DNA of 64,000 nucleotides from an uncultured Flavobacterium sp. (GCF_963422545.1 NZ_OY730238.1:1-64000); one strand, 5' to 3'; shown: positions 1 to 7,763, counted from the stretch's first letter. Translations and numbers: made by a program. The notes: a model not told the origin generated them from the sequence alone.

Positions 1-1
1 A

Positions 2-151
2 ACCACTACAAAAGTGATGTTAATTAAAAAAATCCTCGCCCGACCAGAACAAAAAACACGTCTTAAAATGATCGCTAAACAATTTGGCGTAAGCGAAATG
101 CAAATCAGACGTATTGCCAGTGGTGAAAACTGGGGACACGTTAAGGTTTAA
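2..151 (+). CDS. C-terminal fragment of a protein with a helix-turn-helix-like tail (cut by the window edge)
   Basis: An open frame enters from the left edge and stops at 149-151, giving 49 residues. The tail contains KQFGVSEMQIRRIASGENW, which looks like a small helix-turn-helix (a GVS turn, then a recognition helix) ending in W-G-H-V. Similar tails occur at the C-terminus of some mobile or phage-type DNA-binding proteins, including HNH-type nucleases, but the catalytic part lies outside the window, so the protein cannot be identified. A hairpin that could end transcription follows 13 bp downstream. Confidence 0.5.
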   Translation, partial: TTTKVMLIKKILARPEQKTRLKMIAKQFGVSEMQIRRIASGENWGHVKV

Positions 152-163
152 TTATTTATTTAG

Positions 164-225
164 GCCACAGATTACACAGATTAAACGGATTTTTTTAAAT
201 CATTCTAATCTGTGCAATCTGTGGC
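164..225. repeat. GCCACAGATT-type inverted repeat
   Basis: Twenty-base arms at 164-183 and 206-225 pair with one mismatch. The outer ten bases, GCCACAGATT, also form the outer arms of hairpins at 29567-29627 and 44609-44691. A T-rich stretch follows on the plus strand, so it could end transcription of the gene to its left. Confidence 0.8.
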
Positions 226-274
226 TTTATTTTTTACTCAATACTTTTTTCACTTCAATGTTTTTGTCACTCTG

Positions 275-320
275 AGCGAAGTCGAAGAGCTTTTCAATAC
301 GAAAGCTCTTCGACTTCGCT
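275..320. repeat. perfect 19-bp inverted repeat (AGCGAAGTCGAAGAGC family)
   Basis: Arms at 275-293 and 302-320 are exact reverse complements with an 8-base loop. A single-arm relative of the left side (ACTGAGCGAAGTCAAAG) occurs at about 61998-62020 without a matching right arm. Confidence 0.75.
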
Positions 321-571
321 TTGTTAATGCAAGTTTTGTTTGCAGATTTAGAGGAAAAAACATAATTTTCAATTAATAATTCATAATAAACAATTAACAA
401 TTTGCCTGATCTCTGTGAAAAGGTCAAAATCTAAGTGCGTAAAAATAAAATTTCAAGCGTTTTTTAAAATAAATCCTTAAATTCGCAAGCACAAATAACA
501 AAAGAATAAATCGGAGAATGAGTTTCGGAATTAAACTTCATTTTCGGTATTAAATACTAAAAACCAAAAAA

Positions 572-1961
572 ATGAAATACGACGTTATTGTTTTAGGAAG
601 TGGTCCTGGCGGATATGTAACAGCTATTAGAGCTTCACAATTAGGCTTTAAAGTAGCTGTAGTTGAAAAAGAAAACCTTGGTGGTGTATGTTTAAACTGG
701 GGATGTATCCCAACAAAAGCATTATTAAAATCAGCTCAGGTTTTTGATTATTTAAAACATGCATCTGACTACGGATTAAAAGTTTCTGAATTCGATAAAG
801 ATTTCCCAGCAGTTGTACAACGCAGCCGTGGTGTCGCTGAAGGAATGAGCAAAGGAGTTCAGTTCTTGATGAAAAAAAACAAAATTGACGTTATCGAAGG
901 TTTCGGGAAACTAAAACCAGGAAAAAAACTTGACGTTACTGATAAAGACAATAAAGTTACTGAATATAGCGCTGACCACATCATCATCGCAACCGGAGCT
1001 CGCTCTCGTGAGTTACCAAACTTACCGCAAGATGGTGTAAAAGTAATTGGTTACCGTCAGGCAATGACATTACCAACACAGCCAAAATCTATGATTATTG
1101 TAGGTTCTGGAGCAATTGGAGTTGAATTTGCTCACTTCTACAACTCAATGGGAACTGAGGTTACTATTGTAGAATTTATGCCAAACGTTGTTCCTGTAGA
1201 AGACGAAGATATCTCAAAACAATTTGAGCGTTCTTTGAAAAAAGCCGGAATTAAAGTTATGACCAGCTCATCTGTTGAACGTATTGACACAACTGGTGCA
1301 GGAGTAAAAGCGTTTGTTAAAACTGCAAAAGGAGAAGAAGTTCTTGAAGCTGACATCGTACTTTCGGCAGTTGGAATCAAAACAAACATCGAAAACATAG
1401 GTTTTAGAAGAAGTTGGAATCGCTGTTGACAAAGATAAAATCTTAGTAAACGCTTACAACGCAACTAATATTCCTGGATATTATGCAATTGGAGACGTTA
1501 CTCCAGGGCAGGCTTTGGCTCACGTAGCTTCTGCTGAAGGAATTAACTGTGTAGAAAAAATTAAAGGTCTTCACGTAGATCCAATCGATTACGGAAACGT
1601 TCCTGGTTGTACTTATGCAACTCCTGAAATTGCTTCTGTAGGTTTAACTGAAAAACAAGCAAAAGAAAAAGGATACGAATTAAAAATTGGTAAATTCCCA
1701 TTCTCAGCTTCAGGAAAAGCTAAAGCTGCCGGAACTCCAGACGGATTCGTAAAAGTAATCTTTGATGCTAAATACGGAGAATGGTTAGGATGCCACATGA
1801 TTGGTGCTGGTGTTACAGATATGATTGCTGAGGCAGTTGTAGCTCGTAAACTGGAAACTACAGGTCATGAAATCCTTAAATCTATTCACCCTCACCCAAC
1901 AATGAGCGAGGCTGTTATGGAAGCTGTGGCAGATGCTTACGGCGAAGTAATTCACTTGTAA
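572..1961 (+). pseudogene. lpdA: dihydrolipoyl dehydrogenase (E3) gene with a single-base frameshift
   Basis: E3 is the FAD flavoprotein that reoxidises dihydrolipoamide in the pyruvate, 2-oxoglutarate and branched-chain 2-oxoacid dehydrogenase complexes. The first part (572-1429) has the FAD site GSGPGG near residue 9, the redox disulfide GGVCLNWGC (Cys40, Cys45) and an NAD-binding GSGAIG. It then runs off frame. The second part (read from 1404) continues with the expected NIPGYYAIGDVT and ends with the His-Glu pair in HPHPTMSE. The two join if one T is removed from TTTT at 1402-1405, giving 462 residues, the usual family length. Everything else is intact, so this is either a very recent mutation or a base-calling error. 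A terminator follows at 2018. Confidence 0.9.
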
Positions 1962-2017
1962 AAATATTGTATTGATGCAAATGCATTGATGCGAGTTACA
2001 TATTATTTTCAATTTAA

Positions 2018-2052
2018 AATCCGATTTGTGAAAGCAGATCGGATTTTTTTTT
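2018..2052 (+). terminator. intrinsic terminator with GAAA tetraloop after lpd
   Basis: A 12-bp stem (2018-2029 with 2034-2045, one G-T pair among others) closes a GAAA loop at 2030-2033 and is followed by a T run. It shares the CCGATTTGTGAAA core with the terminator at 5906. Confidence 0.9.
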
Positions 2053-2175
2053 CACTATTAAAAAAGTTGGCATAAATACATAAAACGTTCTTAAAATCGA
2101 CAATTAGTATTGACTGTTTTGTAGTAAAAAAATTATATTTACCTAATAAAAAATAATTATCTTAAAATACATGTA

Positions 2176-2922
2176 ATGGAAAATACACCAATATTTTTTG
2201 CAGACGGAGAAAGCCCTAAAATGATTGAGGCATACAAAAAAGCACAGGAAACCTTTAAATATTTCTGGAGAGAATTATCATGGGAATACCGCCGAATAGT
2301 CCCGGGACTGGATCTTGCCTGCGTAAAACTAGCCTTTACTCAGGAAATTGATGATGAAACCGTAGTCGAACACATGTGGATCAACGATATCAATTTTGAC
2401 GGCGATACAATCTACGGAACCCTGGTAAATCAACCTAATGATTTAACCAATGTAAATAACGGCGACGAAGTAAAAATACCAGCCAATCAAATAAGCGATT
2501 GGTTATTTGCTAGTCAGGGCACAACCTACGGCGCCTTTACAATACAAGCCATGCGCTCAGAAATGAGTGAATATGACAGAGAACAACATGACGAAGCCTG
2601 GGGCTTAGAATTTGGAGATTACAACAATATTCTGGTCGTTTATGATCAAAAAGAAAAACCGGAAAATCTAATTGAGCATCCTATGAGTAAAAACATGAAA
2701 GAGAGTTTAATCGATTTTATAAAAAATAATCCCGAAGAACTTAACGGAAAAGATGAATTGGGTTATACTTTTTTACATCGTGAAGCAATTGCAGGAAATA
2801 GTACCTCGGTACAAATTTTAATAGAATCCGGTGCTGATGTAAATGCAAAAAACATCAACGGAAAAACTGCCTCAGATTTTGCAAAACAACTAAATTGGGA
2901 ACATTTAATCCCTCTATTTTAA
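2176..2922 (+). CDS. DUF2314 protein with C-terminal ankyrin repeats
   Basis: The protein has 248 residues and no signal peptide, so it is probably cytoplasmic. The first two thirds resemble the DUF2314 family: EHMWINDI, then a G-x-L-x-N-x-P segment, then an I-S-D-W motif. Residues about 170-248 look like two ankyrin units, with GYTFLHREAIAGN and VQILIESGADVNAKN as the clearest pieces. Ankyrin repeats bind protein partners; the function of DUF2314 is not established. The gene stands alone between two tetraloop terminators and may be its own transcription unit. Confidence 0.75.
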   Translation: MENTPIFFADGESPKMIEAYKKAQETFKYFWRELSWEYRRIVPGLDLACVKLAFTQEIDDETVVEHMWINDINFDGDTIYGTLVNQPNDLTNVNNGDEVKIPANQISDWLFASQGTTYGAFTIQAMRSEMSEYDREQHDEAWGLEFGDYNNILVVYDQKEKPENLIEHPMSKNMKESLIDFIKNNPEELNGKDELGYTFLHREAIAGNSTSVQILIESGADVNAKNINGKTASDFAKQLNWEHLIPLF

Positions 2923-2935
2923 TCTCAATCCTAAA

Positions 2936-2967
2936 AACTGATTTGCGAAAGCAAGTCGGTTTTTTTA
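2936..2967 (+). terminator. intrinsic terminator with GAAA tetraloop
   Basis: An 11-bp stem (2936-2946 with 2951-2961) closes a GAAA loop and is followed by seven T. It ends the DUF2314/ankyrin gene and has the same plan as the terminators at 2018 and 5906. Confidence 0.9.
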
Positions 2968-3067
2968 TTTACACAATTCTATCAAAAAATATTAATTATG
3001 ATAACAATCCGGAAGCTGATTTTTAATAATAAAGCACTAATTTTGCAGCGCCCAATACAAATCAACC

Positions 3068-3560
3068 ATGAAAAAAATAGTGTTCCTTTTAACAATTTTT
3101 CTTTTTTTATCGCATAACCTATTTGCACAAACAAAAACTGAATCAGAAAATGTTTTTGCAAAATCATACGATTACGTAAATGATTTTGAAAAAATTCTTA
3201 CTGCAGATCAAATCAAATCTTTAACCGAATTTTTTAAAAGCAAACGAAGCAAAAACCCACAATAAAATCCTGATTGTAACCACTGCTTCAATAACTCCAT
3301 ATACAGATCTTACTGATTATTCATTAGCTTTAGACAAATATTTAATTTCTAAATTAAATATAGACACCTCTATATTAATTTTGATTAGCAAGCAATTAAG
3401 ACAAATTCAAGTTCAGGGAGTCAATAAAATACGTGCTAAAATGACTGATCAGGAAATGAAAGATATTGTATCTACCTATGTAATTCCAGAATTAAAAAAA
3501 GGTGATTACTACAAAGGTTTGCAGGAAGGCACACGTGAACTCGTTAAAAAGCTGGAATAA
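3068..3560 (+). pseudogene. exported TPM-domain protein gene with a single-base frameshift
   Basis: The 5' part encodes a signal peptide (MKKIVFLLTIFLFLSHNLFAQ) and the start of a TPM-like domain (YVNDFEKILTADQIKSLTEFF), then stops early at 3263-3265. The frame from 3240 continues with ANEAKTHNKILIVTT and the rest of the domain, ending at 3558-3560 with a tail typical of small TPM proteins (YVIPELKKGDYYKGL). Removing one A from AAAA at 3236-3239 restores about 163 residues. TPM domains are exported or membrane-anchored; some have phosphatase activity. The break is of the same kind as in lpd. Confidence 0.8.
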
Positions 3561-3614
3561 AAAACATAACGCATCATTCGATTCAAAAAAAATCTCAGAT
3601 TAGGACAACAATAG

Positions 3615-3833
3615 TTACGAAAAATCAACCAACTTTGACAAAGAAATCTCTAAAGCAATTGCAATTTCAAGCAAAGTATAAAGTGTTGGATTAACTTTTC
3701 CGTTTTCAAGTTTTTCAATAGATTGACGGTCTTTGTTACACGCTCTAGCCAAATCAGACTGATTCCAACCCTTTTTCTCTCGAAGTTCGACAATGCGCTG
3801 ACCTATTTCCTTTTTTAACTTATCTCGTGTCAT
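3615..3833 (-). CDS. XRE/Cro-family transcriptional regulator
   Basis: This 72-residue protein is almost entirely one helix-turn-helix domain: GWNQSDLARACNKDRQSIEKLENGK covers the HTH, followed by LYTLLEIAIALEISLSKLVDF. It is divergent from the SymE-like gene at 3929, and the 95-bp gap holds three copies of a 26-bp palindrome. The arrangement suggests this protein binds those sites and represses both itself and the toxin gene. This role is inferred from the layout. Confidence in the family is high. Confidence 0.9.
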   Translation of the reverse strand: MTRDKLKKEIGQRIVELREKKGWNQSDLARACNKDRQSIEKLENGKVNPTLYTLLEIAIALEISLSKLVDFS

Positions 3834-3838
3834 AAATC

Positions 3839-3864
3839 AAATGTCATATAATTTGCTGACAAAT
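3839..3864. promoter_or_regulatory. degenerate operator 1 of the XRE/SymE spacer
   Basis: This 26-base site has the 12-2-12 layout of operators 2 and 3. The left arm matches the site-3 arm at 10 of 12 bases and the right arm at 9 of 12. It begins 6 bp upstream of the regulator start codon and abuts operator 2 (24-bp centre spacing). Confidence 0.55.
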
Positions 3865-3888
3865 TTGTCATATTAAAATATGACAAAT
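3863..3888. promoter_or_regulatory. operator 2 of the XRE/SymE spacer (perfect palindrome)
   Basis: The arm ATTTGTCATATT (3863-3874) and its exact reverse complement (3877-3888) are separated by AA. A perfect 12-bp arm palindrome between divergent XRE and toxin genes is the classic form of a repressor binding site. Confidence 0.8.
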
Positions 3889-3901
3889 CCATTTTTTATT
3901 T

Positions 3902-3909
3902 TATATTTG
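3902..3909 (+). promoter_or_regulatory. -7 promoter box of the SymE-like gene
   Basis: TATATTTG matches the Bacteroidota -7 consensus TAnnTTTG exactly, 19 bp before the start codon at 3929. No convincing -33 TTG element is seen. The box overlaps operator 3, so a bound repressor would block it. Confidence 0.6.
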
Positions 3910-3930
3910 TCATATAATTATACGACAAAT
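3905..3930. promoter_or_regulatory. operator 3, overlapping the -7 box and start codon of the SymE-like gene
   Basis: Arms ATTTGTCATATA (3905-3916) and TATACGACAAAT (3919-3930) pair with one mismatch around a 2-base spacer, the same layout as operator 2. Its last two bases are the first two of the start codon at 3929. Confidence 0.75.
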
Positions 3931-4111
3931 GAAAAATATAAGAAAACTAAAAATTCATACAAAATATCAAGTACGGACTTATAGAGCCACAACAATTCCC
4001 ATAATAAAACTTGCAGGTAAATGGCTTAACAAACTTGGTTTCAAAGAAGGTCAAATGATAAACATAAATCAAAAGAAAAATAGACTTATAATCACTATTG
4101 ACAAAGATTAA
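3929..4111 (+). CDS. symE: SymE-family toxin-like protein
   Basis: This 60-residue protein matches the SymE core: a first strand (RKLKIHTKY), then IPIIKLAGKWLNKLGF, then GQMININQKKNRLIITI. E. coli SymE is an SOS-induced toxin controlled by an antisense RNA; this shorter version has only the AbrB-like core. Here it faces an XRE regulator across three operator palindromes, the last of which covers its start codon, so control looks protein-based. The 5' untranslated part would be very short. Family call is good; toxicity is inferred. Confidence 0.8.
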   Translation: MKNIRKLKIHTKYQVRTYRATTIPIIKLAGKWLNKLGFKEGQMININQKKNRLIITIDKD

Positions 4112-4185
4112 TAATACTCTTATTTTTTGATCAATAAAAAAACTAAAACATAAATTTTAATAACTTTATGGCTAAATAAGAAGTC

Positions 4186-5085
4186 ATGAAAGAAATATGC
4201 ATCGTCGAGTTTCCCTCTAATTTAGGTTTAAAAGAACCACAACCCGGAAAAGAACCAGGCGTAAAACGCTTGCCTGATTGGCTCTGGAAACACAAGTTGC
4301 ATGAAGCACTAAATCCTAAAAATACGCTTAGACTTGACGCTCCAAAATATACCAATATCAGGGATGTCGAAACTAATATTCTTAATGCAAATTCATTAGT
4401 CGATTATGCCAGAGAACAAGCCTATTTGATAAATAATTTACTGAGTCAAAACAAATTCCCTTTTGTACTTGGCGGCGATTGCAGTATTCTTTTAGGCGCA
4501 GCGATTGCCCTAAAACAAAAAGGCAATTACGGATTGTTTTACCTCGACGGACACACTGATTTCATGAATGTTTCCCTTTCTGAAACCGGAGGCGTTGGCG
4601 GAATGGTAGCTTCTATTGTAACAGGAAACGGTCCTGAAAAACTCACCAACATCCTTAATTTATCTCCTTATATAAAAGAAGAAAACCTCTGGTGTGTAGG
4701 CAATCGCGAATATGATGACGAATACGAAAATGAAATCCGAAATTCTTCGGCAACTTACATAAGCCTTCAGGCACTTCGAAAACAAGGTGTTTTAAATTGC
4801 ATACAATCATTTCTCTCAGAGATTAAGAACAAAAATCTGGATGGTTTCTGGCTTCATATCGATGTCGATGTTTTAAACGATTCAATAATGCCGTGCGTAG
4901 ACAGCCGAACGCCAGACGGAATTACCTATGATGAGTTCAATCAACTTACCTCCTATTTATTTAAAAGCGACAAATTTACCGGACTCGAAATAACAATTCT
5001 AGATCCTGATTTAGACTCAACTGGTCAATACACAAAAGATTTTGTAACCAATATTACCAACACTTTCAACTCCTTTAAGAATTAG
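4186..5085 (+). CDS. arginase/agmatinase/formimidoylglutamase-family (ureohydrolase) protein
   Basis: Ureohydrolases use two Mn ions to split guanidino compounds to urea or release formamide. This 299-residue protein has three family blocks: GGDCS at residues 96-100, DGHTDF at 121-126 and HIDVDVLND at 224-232. Asp121, His123, Asp125, Asp226 and Asp228 fit metal ligands. The His usual in the first block (GGDHS) is Cys99 here. The cytoplasmic location follows from the lack of a signal peptide. The substrate cannot be told from sequence; neighbours do not suggest an arginine or histidine pathway. Confidence 0.85.
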   Translation: MKEICIVEFPSNLGLKEPQPGKEPGVKRLPDWLWKHKLHEALNPKNTLRLDAPKYTNIRDVETNILNANSLVDYAREQAYLINNLLSQNKFPFVLGGDCSILLGAAIALKQKGNYGLFYLDGHTDFMNVSLSETGGVGGMVASIVTGNGPEKLTNILNLSPYIKEENLWCVGNREYDDEYENEIRNSSATYISLQALRKQGVLNCIQSFLSEIKNKNLDGFWLHIDVDVLNDSIMPCVDSRTPDGITYDEFNQLTSYLFKSDKFTGLEITILDPDLDSTGQYTKDFVTNITNTFNSFKN

Positions 5086-5203
5086 ATTTAACTGATATAA
5101 AAAAAACTTCTAGTGGCGGATTTATCCTTAAAAGCAAAATAGTTTTGCACGGTTCTAAACAATTTAGAATACCTGAAAATATTTACTTTTAAAATTTTAC
5201 CAC

Positions 5204-5881
5204 ATGAAAACAAAAATAGTAGCAATATTCTTCTTGACCTTATTAGTTCTTAGCTGTAAAAACGACAAAAATCTAAACGTAGAAATCCCTCAAGGCGGTG
5301 CCGAATTAACCGCTATAGAAAAATTAACCAATGGAAATCAACGATTTTTAGACGAAAAATCAATCCATCCGCATCAAAACAAAAAAACTGTTCTAGCCAA
5401 TCAAAACAGCCAAAAACCATTTGCAATTGTAATTACGTGTTCAGACAGCAGAGTTTCACCAGAAATTGTATTTGATCAGGGAATTGGGGATTTATTTGTA
5501 ATACGCAACGCTGGAAATTTAATTTCTGATATCGATATGGGAAGTATCGAATACGCCGTAGAGCATCTGGATACAAAATTAATTGTTGTTTTAGGCCATA
5601 CCGAATGTGGTGCCATAAAAGCTTACATCAATGATAAAGATGGAGCATACAAAAAGCATTTCAATCATATTGACAATATAGTTGAAACCATTTCTAATGA
5701 AGAAGAAGAGATAAAAGCAGATAAAACCATTCCAAAAGCGACAAATTATTTAGGAGCAATTAATGCCAATATCTTACATTCATCAAAATTAATACAAAAC
5801 AATCCAATCGTAAAAGAGCACAAAGCACAAGTTGTTTCTATGCGATACGACGTACATACAGGAAAAATAGTTCAGATGTAA
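5204..5881 (+). CDS. beta-class carbonic anhydrase, predicted lipoprotein
   Basis: Beta carbonic anhydrases interconvert CO2 and bicarbonate with a Zn site. The zinc ligands are visible as CSDSR (Cys79, Asp81, Arg83) and GHTEC (His132, Cys135). The N-terminus is a lipoprotein signal: a hydrophobic stretch ending LLVLSC with Cys18 as the lipidated residue. The enzyme should therefore sit in the periplasm attached to a membrane, unlike the usual cytoplasmic beta class. Length is 225 residues. It is a single gene ended by the tetraloop terminator at 5906. Confidence 0.92.
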   Translation: MKTKIVAIFFLTLLVLSCKNDKNLNVEIPQGGAELTAIEKLTNGNQRFLDEKSIHPHQNKKTVLANQNSQKPFAIVITCSDSRVSPEIVFDQGIGDLFVIRNAGNLISDIDMGSIEYAVEHLDTKLIVVLGHTECGAIKAYINDKDGAYKKHFNHIDNIVETISNEEEEIKADKTIPKATNYLGAINANILHSSKLIQNNPIVKEHKAQVVSMRYDVHTGKIVQM

Positions 5882-5905
5882 GCAACATTCAACATAAAAT
5901 ATCAA

Positions 5906-5941
5906 AATCCGATTTGTGAAAACAAGTCGGATTTTTTTTAT
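5906..5941 (+). terminator. intrinsic terminator with GAAA tetraloop after carbonic anhydrase
   Basis: A 12-bp stem (5906-5917 with 5922-5933) closes a GAAA loop and runs into T residues. It is nearly identical to the terminator at 2018. Confidence 0.9.
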
Positions 5942-5943
5942 TT

Positions 5944-6051
5944 GGGCGTGTCCCGCCGAAAAAGGCGGGTCGGGCTATCCGCTACAAGTCCTCGCACTTC
6001 CTTCGTCAGGCTGTGGGCTCTTCACTACTATCCCTCACGCAAACCCACATT
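5944..6051. repeat. GC-rich intergenic element
   Basis: This stretch of about 108 bases is markedly richer in G and C than its surroundings. It begins with a hairpin (CCCGCC paired with GGCGGG, 5952-5969) and continues with a non-coding segment rich in CTTCG and GGGCT pieces. It resembles interspersed GC-rich elements I associate with Flavobacterium genomes, but there is only one copy in this window, so the repeat status is inferred. Confidence 0.5.
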
Positions 6052-6164
6052 TTCATGAAAATATTCCGTTTCCAGATTAATTCATATAATCAAAAAAAGA
6101 CTATTTTAGCTACAACAAAAAACTTTAAAAATTAATTTTAAAGCCAATAAAAAAGCTCATTATT

Positions 6165-6554
6165 ATGAATGCGGCCATACAAGATTATAACAACTTGCAA
6201 AATAGTTCAGACAAAGAAATCTGTGATCTCTTGGCAACTATAATCAATGAAAACCTACCCGATGCTGAAAACAAAATCTGGCACGCACATCCCGTTTGGT
6301 TTCTGGACGGAAATCCAATTGTAGGGTATAGTAAACTCAAAAATTGTGTGCGCTTATTGTTCTGGAGCGGACAATCTTTTGACGAAGAAAAACTTGTAAA
6401 TGAAGGTTCATTCAAAGCTTCAGAAATTCGTTATACATCTCCGGAACTCATAAACAAAGAAGACTTAAAACGCTGGCTCAAAAAAGCCACCGAAATACAA
6501 TGGGATTATAAAAACATCGTAAAACGCAAAGGAATACTGGAAAGACTAAAATAA
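6165..6554 (+). CDS. DUF1801-domain protein
   Basis: This 129-residue cytoplasmic protein follows the DUF1801 pattern: an N-terminal helix (CDLLATIINENLPDAENKIW), then a W-H-x-H-P-V-W-F segment, then G-Y-S-K-L and LFWSGQSF. DUF1801 includes YdhG/YdeI-like proteins; a role in iron handling has been suggested for some, not for this subgroup. Two further family members lie at 14209 and 21943, with different N-termini, so they are paralogues rather than tandem copies. Confidence 0.75.
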   Translation: MNAAIQDYNNLQNSSDKEICDLLATIINENLPDAENKIWHAHPVWFLDGNPIVGYSKLKNCVRLLFWSGQSFDEEKLVNEGSFKASEIRYTSPELINKEDLKRWLKKATEIQWDYKNIVKRKGILERLK

Positions 6555-6609
6555 AAATCTGTTTTATAATAACACTTCACTAATTTCAACCAAAATCTAA
6601 AACCAAACC

Positions 6610-7290
6610 ATGATTAGAAAAATTTTATATCTAACAGTATTATTACTAACAATACCGTCTTTCTCACAAGACGCCACTTTTAGAACTCCGGATTACAAAA
6701 CAATCCAAAAAGAAATTACAGACAAAAAATCGCCTTTTTATTATCCCAAATTAATGGAACGTTTTGTTAGCAATGATTCACTTTTGACCAACGATGATTA
6801 TCAGCATTTATATCTTGGCTATGTTTTTCAGCCCAAATACAATGCCTTTTGGAAATCGCCGGACGAAGAAAAACTTCGCGAATTTTACAGTAAAGAAAAA
6901 CTCGAAGCTAAGGATTATGACGAAATCATAAAACTTGCCAATCATTCCTTAAGCGATTTCCCTTTTGATCTAAGACAGCTTAATTTTCTTAGCACCGTTT
7001 ATCATCTCAAAGGAGACAAGAAATCTTCTAATATTGCTTTTTTAAAATTTCATAACATCCTGAATGCCATATTTTCTACCGGAGACGGAAAACAATGCGA
7101 AACCGGCTTTCATGTTATATTGGTAGAACACGAATACATAATACTAAATCTTTTCGAAATTGAATCTAAATCCCAATCTCTGGTTGGTAATTGTGATTAT
7201 TTCAGCTTGGAAAAAAGCAAATATAAGGTCGACGGTATTTACTTTAATATCGAAAAAATGCTCGAAAACGAAAAGAAAGCTCTAAAATAG
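6610..7290 (+). CDS. exported DUF4919-like protein
   Basis: The 226-residue protein begins with a signal peptide (MIRKILYLTVLLLTIPSFSQ). The mature part has YPKLMERFVSNDSLLTNDDYQHLYLGYVF-type sequence (residues about 45-75) and a C-terminal region with the paired cysteines of DGKQCETGFHV and VGNCDY. It fits the Bacteroidota family DUF4919, whose function is unknown. It is followed after 22 bp by a GNAT acetyltransferase gene and may be co-transcribed. Confidence 0.7.
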   Translation: MIRKILYLTVLLLTIPSFSQDATFRTPDYKTIQKEITDKKSPFYYPKLMERFVSNDSLLTNDDYQHLYLGYVFQPKYNAFWKSPDEEKLREFYSKEKLEAKDYDEIIKLANHSLSDFPFDLRQLNFLSTVYHLKGDKKSSNIAFLKFHNILNAIFSTGDGKQCETGFHVILVEHEYIILNLFEIESKSQSLVGNCDYFSLEKSKYKVDGIYFNIEKMLENEKKALK

Positions 7291-7312
7291 AAACGCTCAA
7301 CTTTTAACTCAA

Positions 7313-7744
7313 ATGAAAATAGTCGAAATCAGAAAAAACGATTATGATTCTTTAAGAAACCTATTCTTAAAAGAAAGACAGAACACCTTTCATTGGCTTA
7401 ATCCCTTAGAATTTCAGTTAAAAGATTTTGATCGTTATACAAAAGGCGAACTTGTTTTAGTGGCAATTATTGATGATATTCCTGTAGGTTTCATTTCTAT
7501 CTGGATGAAGGGTAATTTTATTCATCATTTATACATTGATCAAAACCATCAGCAAAAAGGTATTGGAACCCAATTATTAAAAGCAGCAATTAAAAAAACT
7601 AAGCTTCCAATTACTTTAAAATGCCTCGAAAACAATGTAAAAGCCGTTGAATTTTATCTCAGAAAAGGTTTTTTCGCAGTAGAAAAAGGACAATCTGAAC
7701 ATGGCGGATATATACTTTTTGAATTATTAAGAAACATTGACTAA
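7313..7744 (+). CDS. GNAT-family N-acetyltransferase
   Basis: The 143-residue protein has the GNAT core: a strand (VGFISIWM), then HHLYIDQNHQQKGIGTQLL, whose Q-K-G-I-G (residues 81-85) binds acetyl-CoA, and a C-terminal NNVKAVEFYLRKGF element. GNAT enzymes move an acetyl group to an amine; the acceptor is unknown. The stop codon falls in the short gap before the thioredoxin-like gene whose real start is 7764. Confidence 0.85.
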   Translation: MKIVEIRKNDYDSLRNLFLKERQNTFHWLNPLEFQLKDFDRYTKGELVLVAIIDDIPVGFISIWMKGNFIHHLYIDQNHQQKGIGTQLLKAAIKKTKLPITLKCLENNVKAVEFYLRKGFFAVEKGQSEHGGYILFELLRNID

Positions 7745-7763
7745 CTCCCCTATAAGAATAATT

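Larger units (their letters stand above)
152..571. other. 420-bp intergenic region with two hairpin repeats, no gene seen
   Basis: No convincing gene lies here. It holds two inverted repeats (164-225 and 275-320), then AT-rich DNA leading to the lpd start codon at 572. The open frame on the minus strand at 227-427 runs across a repeat and has no recognisable protein character. No clear TAnnTTTG box precedes lpd. Confidence 0.6.

Noticed and set aside
227..427. 66-codon frame on the minus strand
   Set aside because: It crosses an inverted repeat, has no family character and no promoter.
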